The notes: a model not told the origin generated them from the sequence alone. A stretch of 64,000 nt of DNA from Azoarcus sp. Aa7 (GCF_014822185.1 NZ_QVLR01000030.1:37463-101462); one strand, 5' to 3'. Positions 33,989 to 44,892 are shown, counted from the stretch's first letter. Numbers and translations: made by a program.

Positions 33989-34825
33989 ATGAGATTCGCA
34001 GGGAAAGTGGCAGTCGTCACCGGCGCCGGCCAGGGCATGGGACGCGCAATCGCAATCCGCCTCGCGCAGGAAGGCGCCACCATCGTCGCGGTCGATGTGA
34101 ACGAAGCCAACGCGAAGGAGACGCTGGACCTCGCGGGCCTCAGTGGCAACACCTCCGATGGCATCGCGCGCGTCTGCAACATCGCTGACAGCGCCTTGGT
34201 GAAGGCCCTGTTCGAGGAAGTCGAGGGCCGCTACCGCCGCCTGGACGTGCTCGTGAACAACGCCGGCATCGGCAGTGCCAAGAACGACGGTTTCGACAAG
34301 CTGCTCGCGCGCATGAACGAACGCGGCGAACAGATGGCCCGCGGCGAGAAGCCCACCGTGTATCCGGACCTGATCTGCGACATGGCCGACGAGGGCTGGC
34401 GCGGCGTCATGCAAGTCAACCTCGACGGCACCTTCTTCTGCACCCGCGAGGCCGTGCGCGTGATGATCAAGCACGGCATCAAGGGCTCGCTCGTCAACAT
34501 CTCCAGCACCGCGGCGATCTCGGGCGAAGGCGCGCTGCACTACGCCGCCTCCAAGGCCGCCCTCTCCGGCATGACGCGCAGCCTCGCGCGCGAACTCGCG
34601 CCGCGCGGCATCCGCGTGAACAACGTGATGCCCGGGCCGGTGAACACGCCGATCATGGCCAATGTCTCGCAGGCCTGGATCGACTCGATGATCGCCGGCA
34701 TCCCGCTCGGCCGCATGGCGGAGCCCTCCGACATCGCCGCCGTGGTGGCCTTCCTCGCGTCCGACGACGCCGCGATGGTCACCGGTTCCGATCTCGTCGC
34801 CAACGGCGGCTCGTACTTCAAGTAA
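33989..34825 (+). CDS. Short-chain dehydrogenase/reductase
   Basis: A 278-residue SDR with TGAGQGMG, VNNAG, catalytic YAASK and the MPGPVNTP segment. An insertion at residues about 95-125 (KLLARMNERGEQMARG) makes it longer than usual. The start at 33989 (CCAGGAG upstream) was chosen over 33968. It leads the operon of a second SDR, an NTF2-like protein, an OYE and an MFS transporter. A hydroxy/keto conversion of a steroid or cyclic intermediate is likely, but the substrate is unknown. Confidence 0.87.
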   Translation: MRFAGKVAVVTGAGQGMGRAIAIRLAQEGATIVAVDVNEANAKETLDLAGLSGNTSDGIARVCNIADSALVKALFEEVEGRYRRLDVLVNNAGIGSAKNDGFDKLLARMNERGEQMARGEKPTVYPDLICDMADEGWRGVMQVNLDGTFFCTREAVRVMIKHGIKGSLVNISSTAAISGEGALHYAASKAALSGMTRSLARELAPRGIRVNNVMPGPVNTPIMANVSQAWIDSMIAGIPLGRMAEPSDIAAVVAFLASDDAAMVTGSDLVANGGSYFK

Positions 34826-34835
34826 GGGGATGCGC

Positions 34836-35606
34836 ATGTCCGGAAAACTCCATGGCAAGGTCGCCTTCGTCACCGGCGGCGGCTCCGGCATCGGCGCCGC
34901 CACGGCCCGTCGCCTCGCCGCCGAGGGCGCGACCGTCGTCATCTGCGGCCGCCGCAAGGAACTGCTCGACGAGGTCGTCGCCGACATCGTCACGAAGGAC
35001 GGCAAGGCCGAAGCGGTCGTCGTCGACGTCGGCAACGAGGCGCAGTTCGTCGCCGCGCTCGAAAACACCGCCAAGCGCCACGGCCACCTCGACATCCTCG
35101 TGAACAACGCGATGGCCTACACCTGGGGCGCCATCGAGGCGACCTCCACCGCCGACTGGCACGCCAACTTCAGCACCTCGGTCGACGGCACCTTCTGGGG
35201 TACGCGCACCGCGATGCAGCTGATGAAGGGGCGCGGCGGCGCTATCGTGAACCTGTCTTCGATCTGCGGCACGCTCGGCACGCCGTGGATGGCTGGCTAT
35301 TCCGCCGCGAAGGCCGCGATCATCAACTTCTCGCGCGCTGCGGCCGCCGAAGGCGCCCCGGACAACATCCGCGTGAACGTCGTGATTCCGGCCGTCGTCG
35401 AGACCCCGGCCACCGCCGGCATGCTCGCGGATGCGAAATCGCGCCGCAACACCGAGAAGCTGATTCCGATGGGCCGCGTCGGCCAGTCCGACGAGCTCGC
35501 CGCGGCGATCGCCTTCCTCGCCGGGCCCGACGCCTCGTACATCACCGGCGCCGCGCTGCCGGTGGACGGCGGCCGCTCCGCCGTGCTCGTCACCGCGCTC
35601 GAATGA
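34836..35606 (+). CDS. Short-chain dehydrogenase/reductase
   Basis: A 256-residue SDR with TGGGSGIG, VNNAMAYTWG in place of the usual NNAG, catalytic YSAAK and VIPAVVETPATAG. It ends with ITGAALPVDGG. The ATG at 34836 has AGGGG six bases upstream; ATG at 34830 is too close to that site. It lies 10 bp after the first SDR and 8 bp before the NTF2-like gene. Confidence 0.87.
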   Translation: MSGKLHGKVAFVTGGGSGIGAATARRLAAEGATVVICGRRKELLDEVVADIVTKDGKAEAVVVDVGNEAQFVAALENTAKRHGHLDILVNNAMAYTWGAIEATSTADWHANFSTSVDGTFWGTRTAMQLMKGRGGAIVNLSSICGTLGTPWMAGYSAAKAAIINFSRAAAAEGAPDNIRVNVVIPAVVETPATAGMLADAKSRRNTEKLIPMGRVGQSDELAAAIAFLAGPDASYITGAALPVDGGRSAVLVTALE

Positions 35607-35614
35607 GGGACGCA

Positions 35615-36244
35615 ATGAGCACGCCCACGCTCGAAGAACGCATCGACCGACTCGAATCGCTCGACGAAATCCGTCAGCTCGCCGCGAAGTACTCGCTATC
35701 GCTCGACATGCGCGACATGGACGCGCACGTGAACCTGTTCGCGCCCGACATCCGCGTCGGCCGCGAGCGGGTCGGCCGCGCCCACTTCAAGGCCTGGCAG
35801 GACGACACGCTGCGCGAGCAATTCACCGGCACCTCCCACCACCTCGGCCAGCACATCATCGAGTTCACCGACCGCGACCACGCCACCGGCGTCGTCTACT
35901 CGAAGAACGAGCACGAGTGCGGCGGGGAGTGGGTGATCATGCAGATGCTCTACTGGGACGACTACGAGCGCATCGACGGCCGCTGGTTGTTCCGGCGCCG
36001 CCTGCCGTGCTACTGGTACGCCACCGACCTGAACAAGCCGCCGATCGGCGACATGAAGATGCGCTGGCCGGGGCGCCAGCCGTACGCCGGCACGTTCCAC
36101 GAGCTCTTCCCGTCGTGGAAGGAGTTCTGGGCCGACCGTCCCGACAAGGAATCGCTGCCCGAGGTCGCGCCGCCCGCGCCGCTGGAGAAGTTCCTCGAGA
36201 CGATGCGGCGCGGCACCCCCGCGCCGAAGATCCGCGTGCGCTGA
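35615..36244 (+). CDS. NTF2/SnoaL-like protein
   Basis: The 209-residue protein begins STPTLEERIDRLESLDEIRQLAAKY, the usual start of SnoaL-like domains, with YSLSLDMRDMDAHVNLFAP and GTSHHLGQHIIEFTD. The fold is that of ketosteroid isomerase and scytalone dehydratase, and members act as dehydratases, isomerases or oxygenase small subunits. Its place between an SDR and an OYE fits a dehydratase/isomerase in the same pathway, but the function is inferred from context only. The C-terminal ~60 residues are a non-conserved extension rich in proline and basic residues. Confidence 0.8.
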   Translation: MSTPTLEERIDRLESLDEIRQLAAKYSLSLDMRDMDAHVNLFAPDIRVGRERVGRAHFKAWQDDTLREQFTGTSHHLGQHIIEFTDRDHATGVVYSKNEHECGGEWVIMQMLYWDDYERIDGRWLFRRRLPCYWYATDLNKPPIGDMKMRWPGRQPYAGTFHELFPSWKEFWADRPDKESLPEVAPPAPLEKFLETMRRGTPAPKIRVR

Positions 36245-36255
36245 AGGAGCCCGAC

Positions 36256-37320
<1,065 letters not shown>

Positions 37321-37329
37321 GACACCTCC

Positions 37330-38772
37330 ATGGATTCGCGCACCGCGTGGAAGATCTACGCCGCCCTGCTGTTCGGCACCTTCGTCACAATCGAGGCGGC
37401 CGCCTTCCAGGCGCCGGCGCTGCCCAGTCTGACCCGACACTTCGGCATCCCGATCAACCTTGCCGCGCTGGTCCTGATGTCCTACTTCGTCGGCCTCACG
37501 GTGTTCGCGCCGATCATGGGCCGCCTGGGCGACCAGCGCGGACGCAAGCGCGTGCTGCTCGCGGGGCTCCTCGTGTTCGCGCTGTCGGAGTTCGCGGCTG
37601 CCGCCGCGCCGACCTTCGCTGTCTTCCTCGCCGCACGTTTCGTGCAGGGCCTCGGCGTCGCCTGCATCCTCCCCGGCGTATTCGCCTACATCGGGCACCT
37701 CTTCCCCGAGCAGCGTCGCGGCATGGCGCTCGGTATCTTCGCGATGACGATGACGCTCGGGGCGGCCAGCGGCGGCCTGCTCGGCGGACTGCTGATCGAC
37801 CGCCTCGGCTGGCCCAGCGTCTACTGGATCAGCGGCGCGCTCGCACTCGCCGGCCTCATCCCGGTCGCCCTGCTCGTTCCAGACATCCAAAGCGAGCGCT
37901 CGACCGCGCCCTTCGACCTCAAAGGGGCGCTTTACCTCTTCGCCACGATCGCCGCGCTACTCTCGCTGCCCACCTGGATCGGCAATTTCGGGTTCCGCTC
38001 ACCCTACACCGCGGTGATCGTCGTCACCGGGCTCCTGGGCCTCGCGCTCCTGTGGCGCAATAGCCAGCGCGTCGCCGCCCCGGTCATCGACATCGCGATC
38101 CTGCGCCGCACGGCCTTCGCGCTGCCCAGCGCGATCTACTGGCTGCACCTGCTCTCCTTCAGCGGCGTCGTCTACGCCCTCGCCTTCTTCATCAACGGGC
38201 GCCCCGGCGGCAGCGCCGCCCAGTTCGGCTTCGTCACGCTCTTCCTCTACGGCAGCAGCGTGCTCGCCTCGCCGCTCGCCGGCCGCCTCGTTGACCGCAT
38301 CGCCCCCCGCCACGTCACCACTGCAGCCCTCGCCGTCATGCTCGCCGGCCTCGCGCTGCTGCTCACGCTGCGCAGCGACACCCCGCTGTGGTTCGTGATC
38401 GCCACGGTCTGCGTGCTCGGCCTCGCGATGGGCTGCAACACCCCGGCGGTGATGAAACTCGCCCTCGGCGCGGTCCCCCCCGAGCGCCTGGGCGCCGGCA
38501 CCGGGCTCTTCAGCACCCTGCGCGATCTGGGCGCGCCGACGGGCTCATCCGTATCGCTTGCAACCTTCAGCGCCTCGCTCGCGTTCCACAAGCAGCAGGG
38601 CACGCCCGACGCCCTCGCCGCCGCGCTCGGCACGGTCGGCTGGCTGCTCGTCGGCCTGATCGGTCTCGCGCTGCTGCTCAGCCTGCGCCTTGAACGAAAG
38701 CGGGCCCAGCAGCAGGACCAGCGCCTCAGCCAGCCGCCGCGCGACGGCCAGCCCGTCGACCAAAGAACGTAG
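37330..38772 (+). CDS. MFS transporter, DHA2-like
   Basis: The 480-residue membrane protein has the MFS loop pattern GRLGDQRGRKRVLLAG after the second helix and about 14 hydrophobic segments, typical of the DHA2 type. It starts in MDSRTAWKIYAALLFGTF with the first helix directly after. It probably moves substrate, product or a toxic intermediate using proton force. It is the last gene of the SDR/OYE operon and converges with 47 bp overlap on the ketosteroid dehydrogenase-like gene. Confidence 0.9.
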   Translation: MDSRTAWKIYAALLFGTFVTIEAAAFQAPALPSLTRHFGIPINLAALVLMSYFVGLTVFAPIMGRLGDQRGRKRVLLAGLLVFALSEFAAAAAPTFAVFLAARFVQGLGVACILPGVFAYIGHLFPEQRRGMALGIFAMTMTLGAASGGLLGGLLIDRLGWPSVYWISGALALAGLIPVALLVPDIQSERSTAPFDLKGALYLFATIAALLSLPTWIGNFGFRSPYTAVIVVTGLLGLALLWRNSQRVAAPVIDIAILRRTAFALPSAIYWLHLLSFSGVVYALAFFINGRPGGSAAQFGFVTLFLYGSSVLASPLAGRLVDRIAPRHVTTAALAVMLAGLALLLTLRSDTPLWFVIATVCVLGLAMGCNTPAVMKLALGAVPPERLGAGTGLFSTLRDLGAPTGSSVSLATFSASLAFHKQQGTPDALAAALGTVGWLLVGLIGLALLLSLRLERKRAQQQDQRLSQPPRDGQPVDQRT

Positions 38773-40195
38773 AGTCGCCCAGCGACATCCCCGAGCTGTA
38801 ACCTTCTCCCCAGCGCGGCAGGCCGCAAGCGCAGCGCCCCGCGGCATAGAGACCGGGAATCGGCTGGCCGGCCTCGTTCAGCACCGCGCCGTCGGTGTCG
38901 GTCGCGAGGCCGCCCAGCGTGAAGGCGTGTGCCGGAATGTCGCCGCGGCAATAGCTCAGTGCGGCGAATGGAGCCTTCGTCAGGGGGCGCAGCCAGTTCG
39001 CCGCCTTGTGAAACTGGGGATCACGGCCCTCGGAGGCCTCGCGATTGAAGGCCTCGACGGTGCACTGCAGGCTGCCCTCGGCGAGTCCGAGTTCCTGCTC
39101 CAGTTCTTCCCAGGTCTCGCCCACCCCGGCGATCGTGATGTCGCGATGGATCATCGGCCGTCCGAAGATCTCGTCATCGACGATCAGCCACGCGCGCCCG
39201 CCCGGCTGGCGCAGCACGTAGTGCGCGACGCGGCCGTGATAGGCGTCCTCGTTGATAAAGCGCTCGCCGCGCTCGTTGATGAAGATGCCCTTCACGAGCG
39301 ACTCGGGCGGAAAGTAGGGCAGAGTCGCGAAGAACTGGTCCATGTTGAGCGCCGTCCCACCGGCGCCGATGCCCATGCGGATGCCCGAACCGTCATCGTT
39401 GCCGGCGGAGACCGGGGTTTCGCACACGAGCGCACCGGGCGCGTAGCGTTCGACCATCTCGCGGTTCGTGATGAAGCCGCCCGACGCCAGCACCACGCCG
39501 CGGCGCGCCCTCACGTAGCGCGGCACACCGTCGATGCGCACCACGAGGCCGACGATCGCGCCGTCGGCCGCGGTCACCAGCGCCAGGGCGCGGCTGCTGC
39601 AATACACGGTCGCGCCGAGCGCCTCCGCGCGGCCGCAGAGCTGCTCCATCAAGGTTCGGCCGGCGCTCCAGCCGTCCTGCTGGGCGGTATGCCCGCGAGG
39701 TGCCGGCTTCGCCTCGGCCGAGAACGGCCACGCCTGCTCCGAGCCCGACCACACCAGCGTGTCGTCGGTGTGCGGCTCCAGCCATTTGCCCGGCAGGAAG
39801 GTGCCCTTGTACGGCACGCCCTGCTCCTGCAGCCAGCGGAAGTGCGCTTCGGCGTTCTCCGCATACACACGCGCCCGCGCCGGGTCGGCCCCGGGTCCGC
39901 CGGCCATCAGCAGGTATTTGTAGAAGTCCTCGGTCGAGTCCTCGAAGCCGGCCGCGCGCTGCACGCTCGTGCCACCGCTGCCGCCGACATACACCTCACC
40001 GCCCGACAGCGCGGCGCTGCCGCCCGGCGCGGCGGCGACTTCGAAGATCGCGACTTCGGCACCCGCCTTGCGCGCCTCGATCGCCGCGCAACTGCCGGCG
40101 GCCCCGAAGCCGATCACAGCGACATCGGTCTCGATGTCCCACTGCGCGACATCCTCCATGCGGCATGACCGCGACGGCGAAAACTGTTGCTCCAT
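38726..40195 (-). CDS. 3-ketosteroid dehydrogenase-like FAD protein (KstD/Kst4D family)
   Basis: The 489-residue flavoprotein has the FAD motif VIGFGAAGSCAAIEARKAGA (residues 28-47) and GGSAALSGGEVYVGG. It ends with HAFTLGGLATDTDGAVLN and GLYAAGRCACGLPRWGEGYSS, then SLGDSTFFGRRAG. This final part resembles 3-ketosteroid delta-4-(5-alpha)-dehydrogenase more than fumarate reductases. It would introduce a C1-C2 or C4-C5 double bond in ring A. It is the last gene of a minus-strand operon with DUF1302, DUF1329 and an OYE-like gene. Precise regiochemistry cannot be decided. Confidence 0.8.
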   Translation of the reverse strand: MEQQFSPSRSCRMEDVAQWDIETDVAVIGFGAAGSCAAIEARKAGAEVAIFEVAAAPGGSAALSGGEVYVGGSGGTSVQRAAGFEDSTEDFYKYLLMAGGPGADPARARVYAENAEAHFRWLQEQGVPYKGTFLPGKWLEPHTDDTLVWSGSEQAWPFSAEAKPAPRGHTAQQDGWSAGRTLMEQLCGRAEALGATVYCSSRALALVTAADGAIVGLVVRIDGVPRYVRARRGVVLASGGFITNREMVERYAPGALVCETPVSAGNDDGSGIRMGIGAGGTALNMDQFFATLPYFPPESLVKGIFINERGERFINEDAYHGRVAHYVLRQPGGRAWLIVDDEIFGRPMIHRDITIAGVGETWEELEQELGLAEGSLQCTVEAFNREASEGRDPQFHKAANWLRPLTKAPFAALSYCRGDIPAHAFTLGGLATDTDGAVLNEAGQPIPGLYAAGRCACGLPRWGEGYSSGMSLGDSTFFGRRAGRRAAAG

Positions 40196-40238
40196 TTGAG
40201 GCCTCCTGAGGGTAAGTATGGTCCGGGATTTCGTCGGC

Positions 40239-41465
40239 TCAGCCGGCCGCCCGGATCTTGTTGATTTCGGGATCGTTAGGCGGATTCATCACGCACCAGG
40301 TGCCGGCCGGGTGGTAGATGTAGGGCACGCAGCGGTTGCAGTTTGTGCAGCCGGATTCCACCGCTCTGCCATCGCGGAACTTGTTCACCAGCGCCGGATC
40401 GTGGATCAAAGGCCGAGCCATCACCACGGCATCGAAACCCTCGCACATCGCCGCCTCCGCGTTGGCGAGCGACCGTGCGCCGCCGAGATAGCCCAGCGGG
40501 ACATCCACCGCGGCACGGATGCGGCGCGAATGCTCGAGGAAGTACATCTCGCGGAAAGTGATCTTTGGCACGCCATGTTGCGACCATTTGAGCATCAGTC
40601 CGGTGATGGGACTACCCGCCAGGACCTTCCGCATCTCGTCCATGTCGTGGTTGCTGCCGAACATGAACCAGCCCGATTCGACGTTGCGCCCGCCCGACAG
40701 CACGAGCATGTCGGCGCCCGCCTGCAGCAGCAAACGCGCCGTGACGATCGCATCGTCCACGGTCGCCCCGCCCTTCACGCCGTCCGCGACATTGATCTTC
40801 GCGACGACCGCCAGGTCGCGCCCGACCGCGTCCTTCACCCGCGCGAGCACTTCGGCCGGGAATCGCGCGCGGTTCTCGGCGTTGCCACCATACGCGTCGC
40901 GGCGGCGGTTCGACAGCGGCGAGATGAACTGGTTGAGCAGGTAGCCGTGGCCCATGTGCAGCTCGACGGCGTCGAAGCCGGCCTGCCGGCACAGCTTCGC
41001 TGCCTCGACGAACTCCCCGGCCACGCGCTGCATGTCCTCGGGCGTCATCGCACGCTGAAAGAAGTTTCCGCGCATCAGGCCCGCCTTGTTCAGTCCGGAG
41101 GACGCGCTCATCGTCGGCCCGCGCACCTTCAGCGAAGTCACGAAGGAACCCCCATGCGTGAGCTGGTAGGCGATCGCCCCGCCCTCGGCGTGGACCGCAT
41201 CGGTCAGCACGCGCAGGTCGGGCAGGATCTCCGGCCGCAGCCACACCTGGTTCGGCAAGGTGCGGCCGACCTGGCTCACCGCGCCGTAGGCCACCGTCGT
41301 CATGCCCACGCCGCCCGCGGCAAGGTCGCGATGGTGCTTCACGAGCGCGCGGCTCGGCGCCCCGTCGACGACCATCCCCTCGTTCGCGCCGGCACGGATG
41401 AAACGATTGCGGAGCCGCAGGGGCCCCAGTGTCAGTGGATCGAATGGCGAGGCCACCGGTGTCAT
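40239..41465 (-). CDS. NADH:flavin oxidoreductase (OYE/FadH-like) with C-terminal cysteine cluster
   Basis: The 408-residue FMN barrel begins FDPLTLGPLRLRNRFIRAGANEG. It has QAGFDAVELHMGHGYLLNQF, SPLSNRRRDAYGGNAENRARF and VMARPLIHDPALVNKF. The C-terminus has C-x2-C-x2-C-x11-C in the segment CTNCNRCVPYIY, close to the 4Fe-4S motif of 2,4-dienoyl-CoA reductase, but the NAD/FAD half of that enzyme is missing. BaiCD and related bile-acid enoyl reductases share this family. It would reduce an enone or dienoyl-CoA. The start at 41465 avoids an unlikely arginine-rich extension. Confidence 0.87.
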   Translation of the reverse strand: MTPVASPFDPLTLGPLRLRNRFIRAGANEGMVVDGAPSRALVKHHRDLAAGGVGMTTVAYGAVSQVGRTLPNQVWLRPEILPDLRVLTDAVHAEGGAIAYQLTHGGSFVTSLKVRGPTMSASSGLNKAGLMRGNFFQRAMTPEDMQRVAGEFVEAAKLCRQAGFDAVELHMGHGYLLNQFISPLSNRRRDAYGGNAENRARFPAEVLARVKDAVGRDLAVVAKINVADGVKGGATVDDAIVTARLLLQAGADMLVLSGGRNVESGWFMFGSNHDMDEMRKVLAGSPITGLMLKWSQHGVPKITFREMYFLEHSRRIRAAVDVPLGYLGGARSLANAEAAMCEGFDAVVMARPLIHDPALVNKFRDGRAVESGCTNCNRCVPYIYHPAGTWCVMNPPNDPEINKIRAAG

Positions 41466-41581
41466 CGCATCTCCCCCATCGTTGCCGCGGCAGCCGGGCT
41501 GCCGCATGAACAGCGGAACACCGCGGCGGGCGGCGCCCGGGGCTTCGCACCCCGGATCACCCGCGCGCGGTGCGGAACAGC

Positions 41582-42958
41582 TCACAGCCCCATGCGACGG
41601 GCCGCCTCTGGCCCGAACATCTGCGGCGTGATCTTGTTCTCGTTCAGCTTGTAGGCCGCCGGTTGCTCGTTGATCAGGTTGAACGCGAGGTAGGTGCCGG
41701 CATTCAGGTCATGATAGAAGCCGACCCCGGCCTGCCAGGTCTTCATCTCGTACGCATAAAAGTGGTTCAGCATCGAGGTCCGCCACAGCTCGCCACGAAC
41801 GTCATAGTTGTCGGCCATGATCGGGAACAGCGTGTCCTCGTCGATGAACATCACGCGCCGGCCATACAGGTGACGGTAACCTTCCTTGAGCTTGCCTTCG
41901 AGCACCCACACGCGATGCAGCTCGTAGCGCATGAACTCTGGATTGGCGTGCCCCGGCTTCACGAGTTCCGAGTACTTGATGTTCGGCGAATGCACCTTGT
42001 AGGCGTTGTACGGGATGTAGATCTCCTTCTTGCCCAGGATCGCCCAGTCGTAGCGTTCGGGCGAACCGTTGAAGATCCGCACCTCGTCGACGGTGATCGA
42101 GCCGCCCGTGCCGGGGAAGGCCATGTCGTAGCCATAGCCGGGCGACTGCCGCACGCGCCGGGTGCCGGGGTCGAAGCGCCAGCTCTGGCGCGGATTCTGC
42201 GCGAAGTTGAAGAACTCCATGCCGGTGTTGATCTCCCCCTTGTCGCGCTCCGGCAGCAGCGTCTCGTTGAGGTAGTACGAGGACTGCCCCTCCGTCTTGT
42301 GGCGCACGCCCGGCTCGTTCGCCGCGCCGAGGTTGCGCGACTTCACGCGCCCCCAGTTGATGGCGCCGCCAGCCAACACATACGCGTTGTCCGAGATCAG
42401 TTCCTCGGTGTATGCGCGATACGGGATGATCGCGTTCCACAGCAGCTCGGTGCCCGTCTTCGGGAAGGGGAAGATCGGCCCGCCGGTCACGCCCATCACC
42501 CCTTCACCGTTGTTCACCAGTTCGGCCGCTGCCGCATTCTCCTTCGCGGTCTGGCACACGGAATCCGGGAAGCGGAAATCGCGATGACTGGGATAGACCG
42601 GCATGCGGAAGGTCTGCGGATACTTCTTGAACAGCGCCTTCTGCCCGTCAGACAAGCGCGCCGCGTACTGCTCCATGTTGGCGGCGGTGATCACGACCAG
42701 CGGCTTCTCGTCGGGATAGGCGTCGAGCGGATGGTTTCCGGTGCCCTTGAAGGGCACGTGCGGCGGCACGCCGAGCCACTTGCCCGAATATTCGGGAATG
42801 CTGCTGTCCTTGTTGCCGGCCTTCTCGGCGCCCACACAGGTGAGATCCTTGCCGAGGCGGGCGATCTCGTCGGGTGTTCCCTTCGCGAATGACACCGACG
42901 GGAATATCTGGGCCGCTGCCAGACACGTGAGCAGCAGTCCGCACAGTTTCATCTTCAT
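41582..42958 (-). CDS. DUF1329 outer-membrane lipoprotein-sorting-like protein
   Basis: The 458-residue protein starts with a signal peptide (MKMKLCGLLLTCLAAAQIFP, cleaved near SFA-KG). It has RVWVLEGKLKEGYRHLYGRR, VMFIDEDTLFPIMADNYD and EIYIPYNAYKVHS, typical of DUF1329 proteins with a LolA/LolB-like fold. DUF1329 and DUF1302 proteins occur together in clusters for uptake or export of hydrophobic compounds, including steroids. It lies 28 bp after DUF1302 and 116 bp before the OYE-like gene in the same operon. Confidence 0.9.
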   Translation of the reverse strand: MKMKLCGLLLTCLAAAQIFPSVSFAKGTPDEIARLGKDLTCVGAEKAGNKDSSIPEYSGKWLGVPPHVPFKGTGNHPLDAYPDEKPLVVITAANMEQYAARLSDGQKALFKKYPQTFRMPVYPSHRDFRFPDSVCQTAKENAAAAELVNNGEGVMGVTGGPIFPFPKTGTELLWNAIIPYRAYTEELISDNAYVLAGGAINWGRVKSRNLGAANEPGVRHKTEGQSSYYLNETLLPERDKGEINTGMEFFNFAQNPRQSWRFDPGTRRVRQSPGYGYDMAFPGTGGSITVDEVRIFNGSPERYDWAILGKKEIYIPYNAYKVHSPNIKYSELVKPGHANPEFMRYELHRVWVLEGKLKEGYRHLYGRRVMFIDEDTLFPIMADNYDVRGELWRTSMLNHFYAYEMKTWQAGVGFYHDLNAGTYLAFNLINEQPAAYKLNENKITPQMFGPEAARRMGL

Positions 42959-42986
42959 GAACAGATCCTTTTCGAATTGAACGTAA

Positions 42987-44660
42987 TCAGAAGGTGTATT
43001 TCGCGCTGAGCGACACGTAGTCGCGATCGGTCATCGTGCGGCCGTTGGCGAGGTCCGGTGAGCCAAGGAAGGCGACGTAAGTCAGCCCGACCGTGAAGTT
43101 GCCCAAGCGCTTGAAGTCGGCGCCCAGCGTCAGGCGGCGGTCGTCCTTGCCCATGCCCGACAGTGCGCTGCCATCCACGTTCTGCGTCCAGATCGCCTTC
43201 GTCGCCAGGTCCCAGCCGTCGAACACGTTGGGATAGTCGAAGATCGCCCCCAGGCCCAGCAGCGTCGAGCCCTTCGTCTGCGAGTCGTAGGTGAAGTCCT
43301 TGAAGGTCCCGTTCTGGCCCGGCAGACCGCCACTGATCGTCAGCTTGTCGACGCCCGCGATGCGCTGATGCACGACCTCGCCCATCAGCGTCGTCTGGTG
43401 CGCGATCTTCGTCGGCCCGAGGATGTACAGGAAGTTGAGGTTGCCCTGCACCACCTGGCCGCGGGCAGGCGCGCCATTGGACAGATACACGGGCGTGCCG
43501 TCGCGGTAGCTCAGGTCCGCGCCGACCTGCACGGCATCGCCGATCTTGGTGCTGAGGCTCACACCGGTCAGCTTGATGTCGTCGAAATACGCCAGCTTGA
43601 AGTACGGTGCGCTCGCCGGCGAGGCCTTGCGTCCGAAGCGCTTGAACGAGGAGTACTGCGTCGCGCCGGTGAAGTCGAAGAACATCGCGCCGATGCGGTC
43701 ATGGTAGCGGTAGTGATACAGGCCGACTTCCGTCGTGTCGCCCAGGCGGAAGCGCGATCCCAGGCCCCACTGGCCGGTGTCGCGGGGCTTGATCTCGCCG
43801 GCGTAATTCACGACCCGGAAAGTCTGGTCGGGCAAGGCGCCGATCGTGCCCGGTGCAAGGCGGAAGAACTGGGCGCCGGGACCGAAATAGTCGCTGCCGA
43901 AGTAGTCTCCCACGGGGTTGAGCTGCGTCTCTTCCCACTTGTACTGGTAGTAGCCCGCCAGCGTCAGCCACGGGTTCATCGTGAGGGAGGCGGACACCTG
44001 GCCCACGGGCAGATAGCCTTCCTTCGCTTCGGTGCCGGGCACGTTGAACTTCGTCGCATCCAGCGGCGACTGCCCCTGGCTGATGTTAGGCCAGAACAGG
44101 CTCTCGCCCCACGCCAGCACGTGCCGGCCGGCCTTCAGCGACAAGAACTGCTCCTCGCCCAGCATCCAGTTGCCGTACGCGAAGGCGTCAAGGACGCGCG
44201 AATTGCGACCGCTCAGCTGCCGTGTGCGGCTGGTGAACTCGTCGTGGTCGCCGGTCTTGTTCACCGTCAGCGGCGAATCGTTGTCGTTGCCGGAGCGGTA
44301 GGCCCAGTCGTAGAAGCTACTTGCGCGCAGCATCGCACCGACGTTGTCGTGCTTGAGCCGGATTTCGGCCAGCGCATTCGCGCGATTCGTGAACAGCGAC
44401 CCGCGCTTGAAATTCCTCGTCCCGTCGTCACTGTTGAGGTCGTTCAGGTATTCACGGGCCGCCTTCTCCGTCCTCGTCGAGGCGGTGTAGGACAGCGTCA
44501 GTGAATAGTCCAGCGTCGTGTCCGGCCCGAGTTGGACTGTTGGCGCCGCCAGCGCACTCCCGCTCGCCAGTGCCAGCAATACCTGCGAAATACCCAAGGC
44601 GAGCGGCTTCGCGCGTGTCGCGAGCCCGTCCGCCTGCCCCGTTATCTTCTTCTTGAACAT
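42987..44660 (-). CDS. DUF1302 outer-membrane protein
   Basis: The 557-residue protein starts MFKKKITGQADGLATRAKP, followed by a signal segment to SALAAPTVQLG. It then has many alternating beta-strand segments and ends KYTF, with a terminal phenylalanine as in outer-membrane barrels. TLAGYYQYKWEETQLNPVGD and ARVLDAFAYGNW-like sequences are typical of DUF1302. It probably forms a pore or surface protein for hydrophobic substrates. GGGAGACAGG precedes the start at 44660. It leads the four-gene operon ending in the KstD-like gene. Confidence 0.9.
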   Translation of the reverse strand: MFKKKITGQADGLATRAKPLALGISQVLLALASGSALAAPTVQLGPDTTLDYSLTLSYTASTRTEKAAREYLNDLNSDDGTRNFKRGSLFTNRANALAEIRLKHDNVGAMLRASSFYDWAYRSGNDNDSPLTVNKTGDHDEFTSRTRQLSGRNSRVLDAFAYGNWMLGEEQFLSLKAGRHVLAWGESLFWPNISQGQSPLDATKFNVPGTEAKEGYLPVGQVSASLTMNPWLTLAGYYQYKWEETQLNPVGDYFGSDYFGPGAQFFRLAPGTIGALPDQTFRVVNYAGEIKPRDTGQWGLGSRFRLGDTTEVGLYHYRYHDRIGAMFFDFTGATQYSSFKRFGRKASPASAPYFKLAYFDDIKLTGVSLSTKIGDAVQVGADLSYRDGTPVYLSNGAPARGQVVQGNLNFLYILGPTKIAHQTTLMGEVVHQRIAGVDKLTISGGLPGQNGTFKDFTYDSQTKGSTLLGLGAIFDYPNVFDGWDLATKAIWTQNVDGSALSGMGKDDRRLTLGADFKRLGNFTVGLTYVAFLGSPDLANGRTMTDRDYVSLSAKYTF

Positions 44661-44892
44661 CCTGTCTCCCTCACGATGTGGAACTCGCCGCGCTTGCCTC
44701 CTCCGGCAAGCGCGGCACAAGAGCGGCACGGCATGGCTGCCTGCCGCCGCAGGTGGGGCGCCTGGTCCGCCGTCCCCGTTCGGGGGCGGACGACGCCTGT
44801 TATTCGTATCGAGCGCGGGACCGCGCGTGGAAGTGCCCGTCCACATGGATTAGCGGAGGCAGGGGGATGCTCGCACCTCGCCAATGGCGCGA

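Noticed and set aside
38726..40195. Fumarate reductase or urocanate reductase flavoprotein
   Set aside because: The C-terminal GLPRWGEGYSS and SLGDSTFFGRRAG pattern fits ketosteroid dehydrogenases better, and there is no haem or FMN-binding domain.
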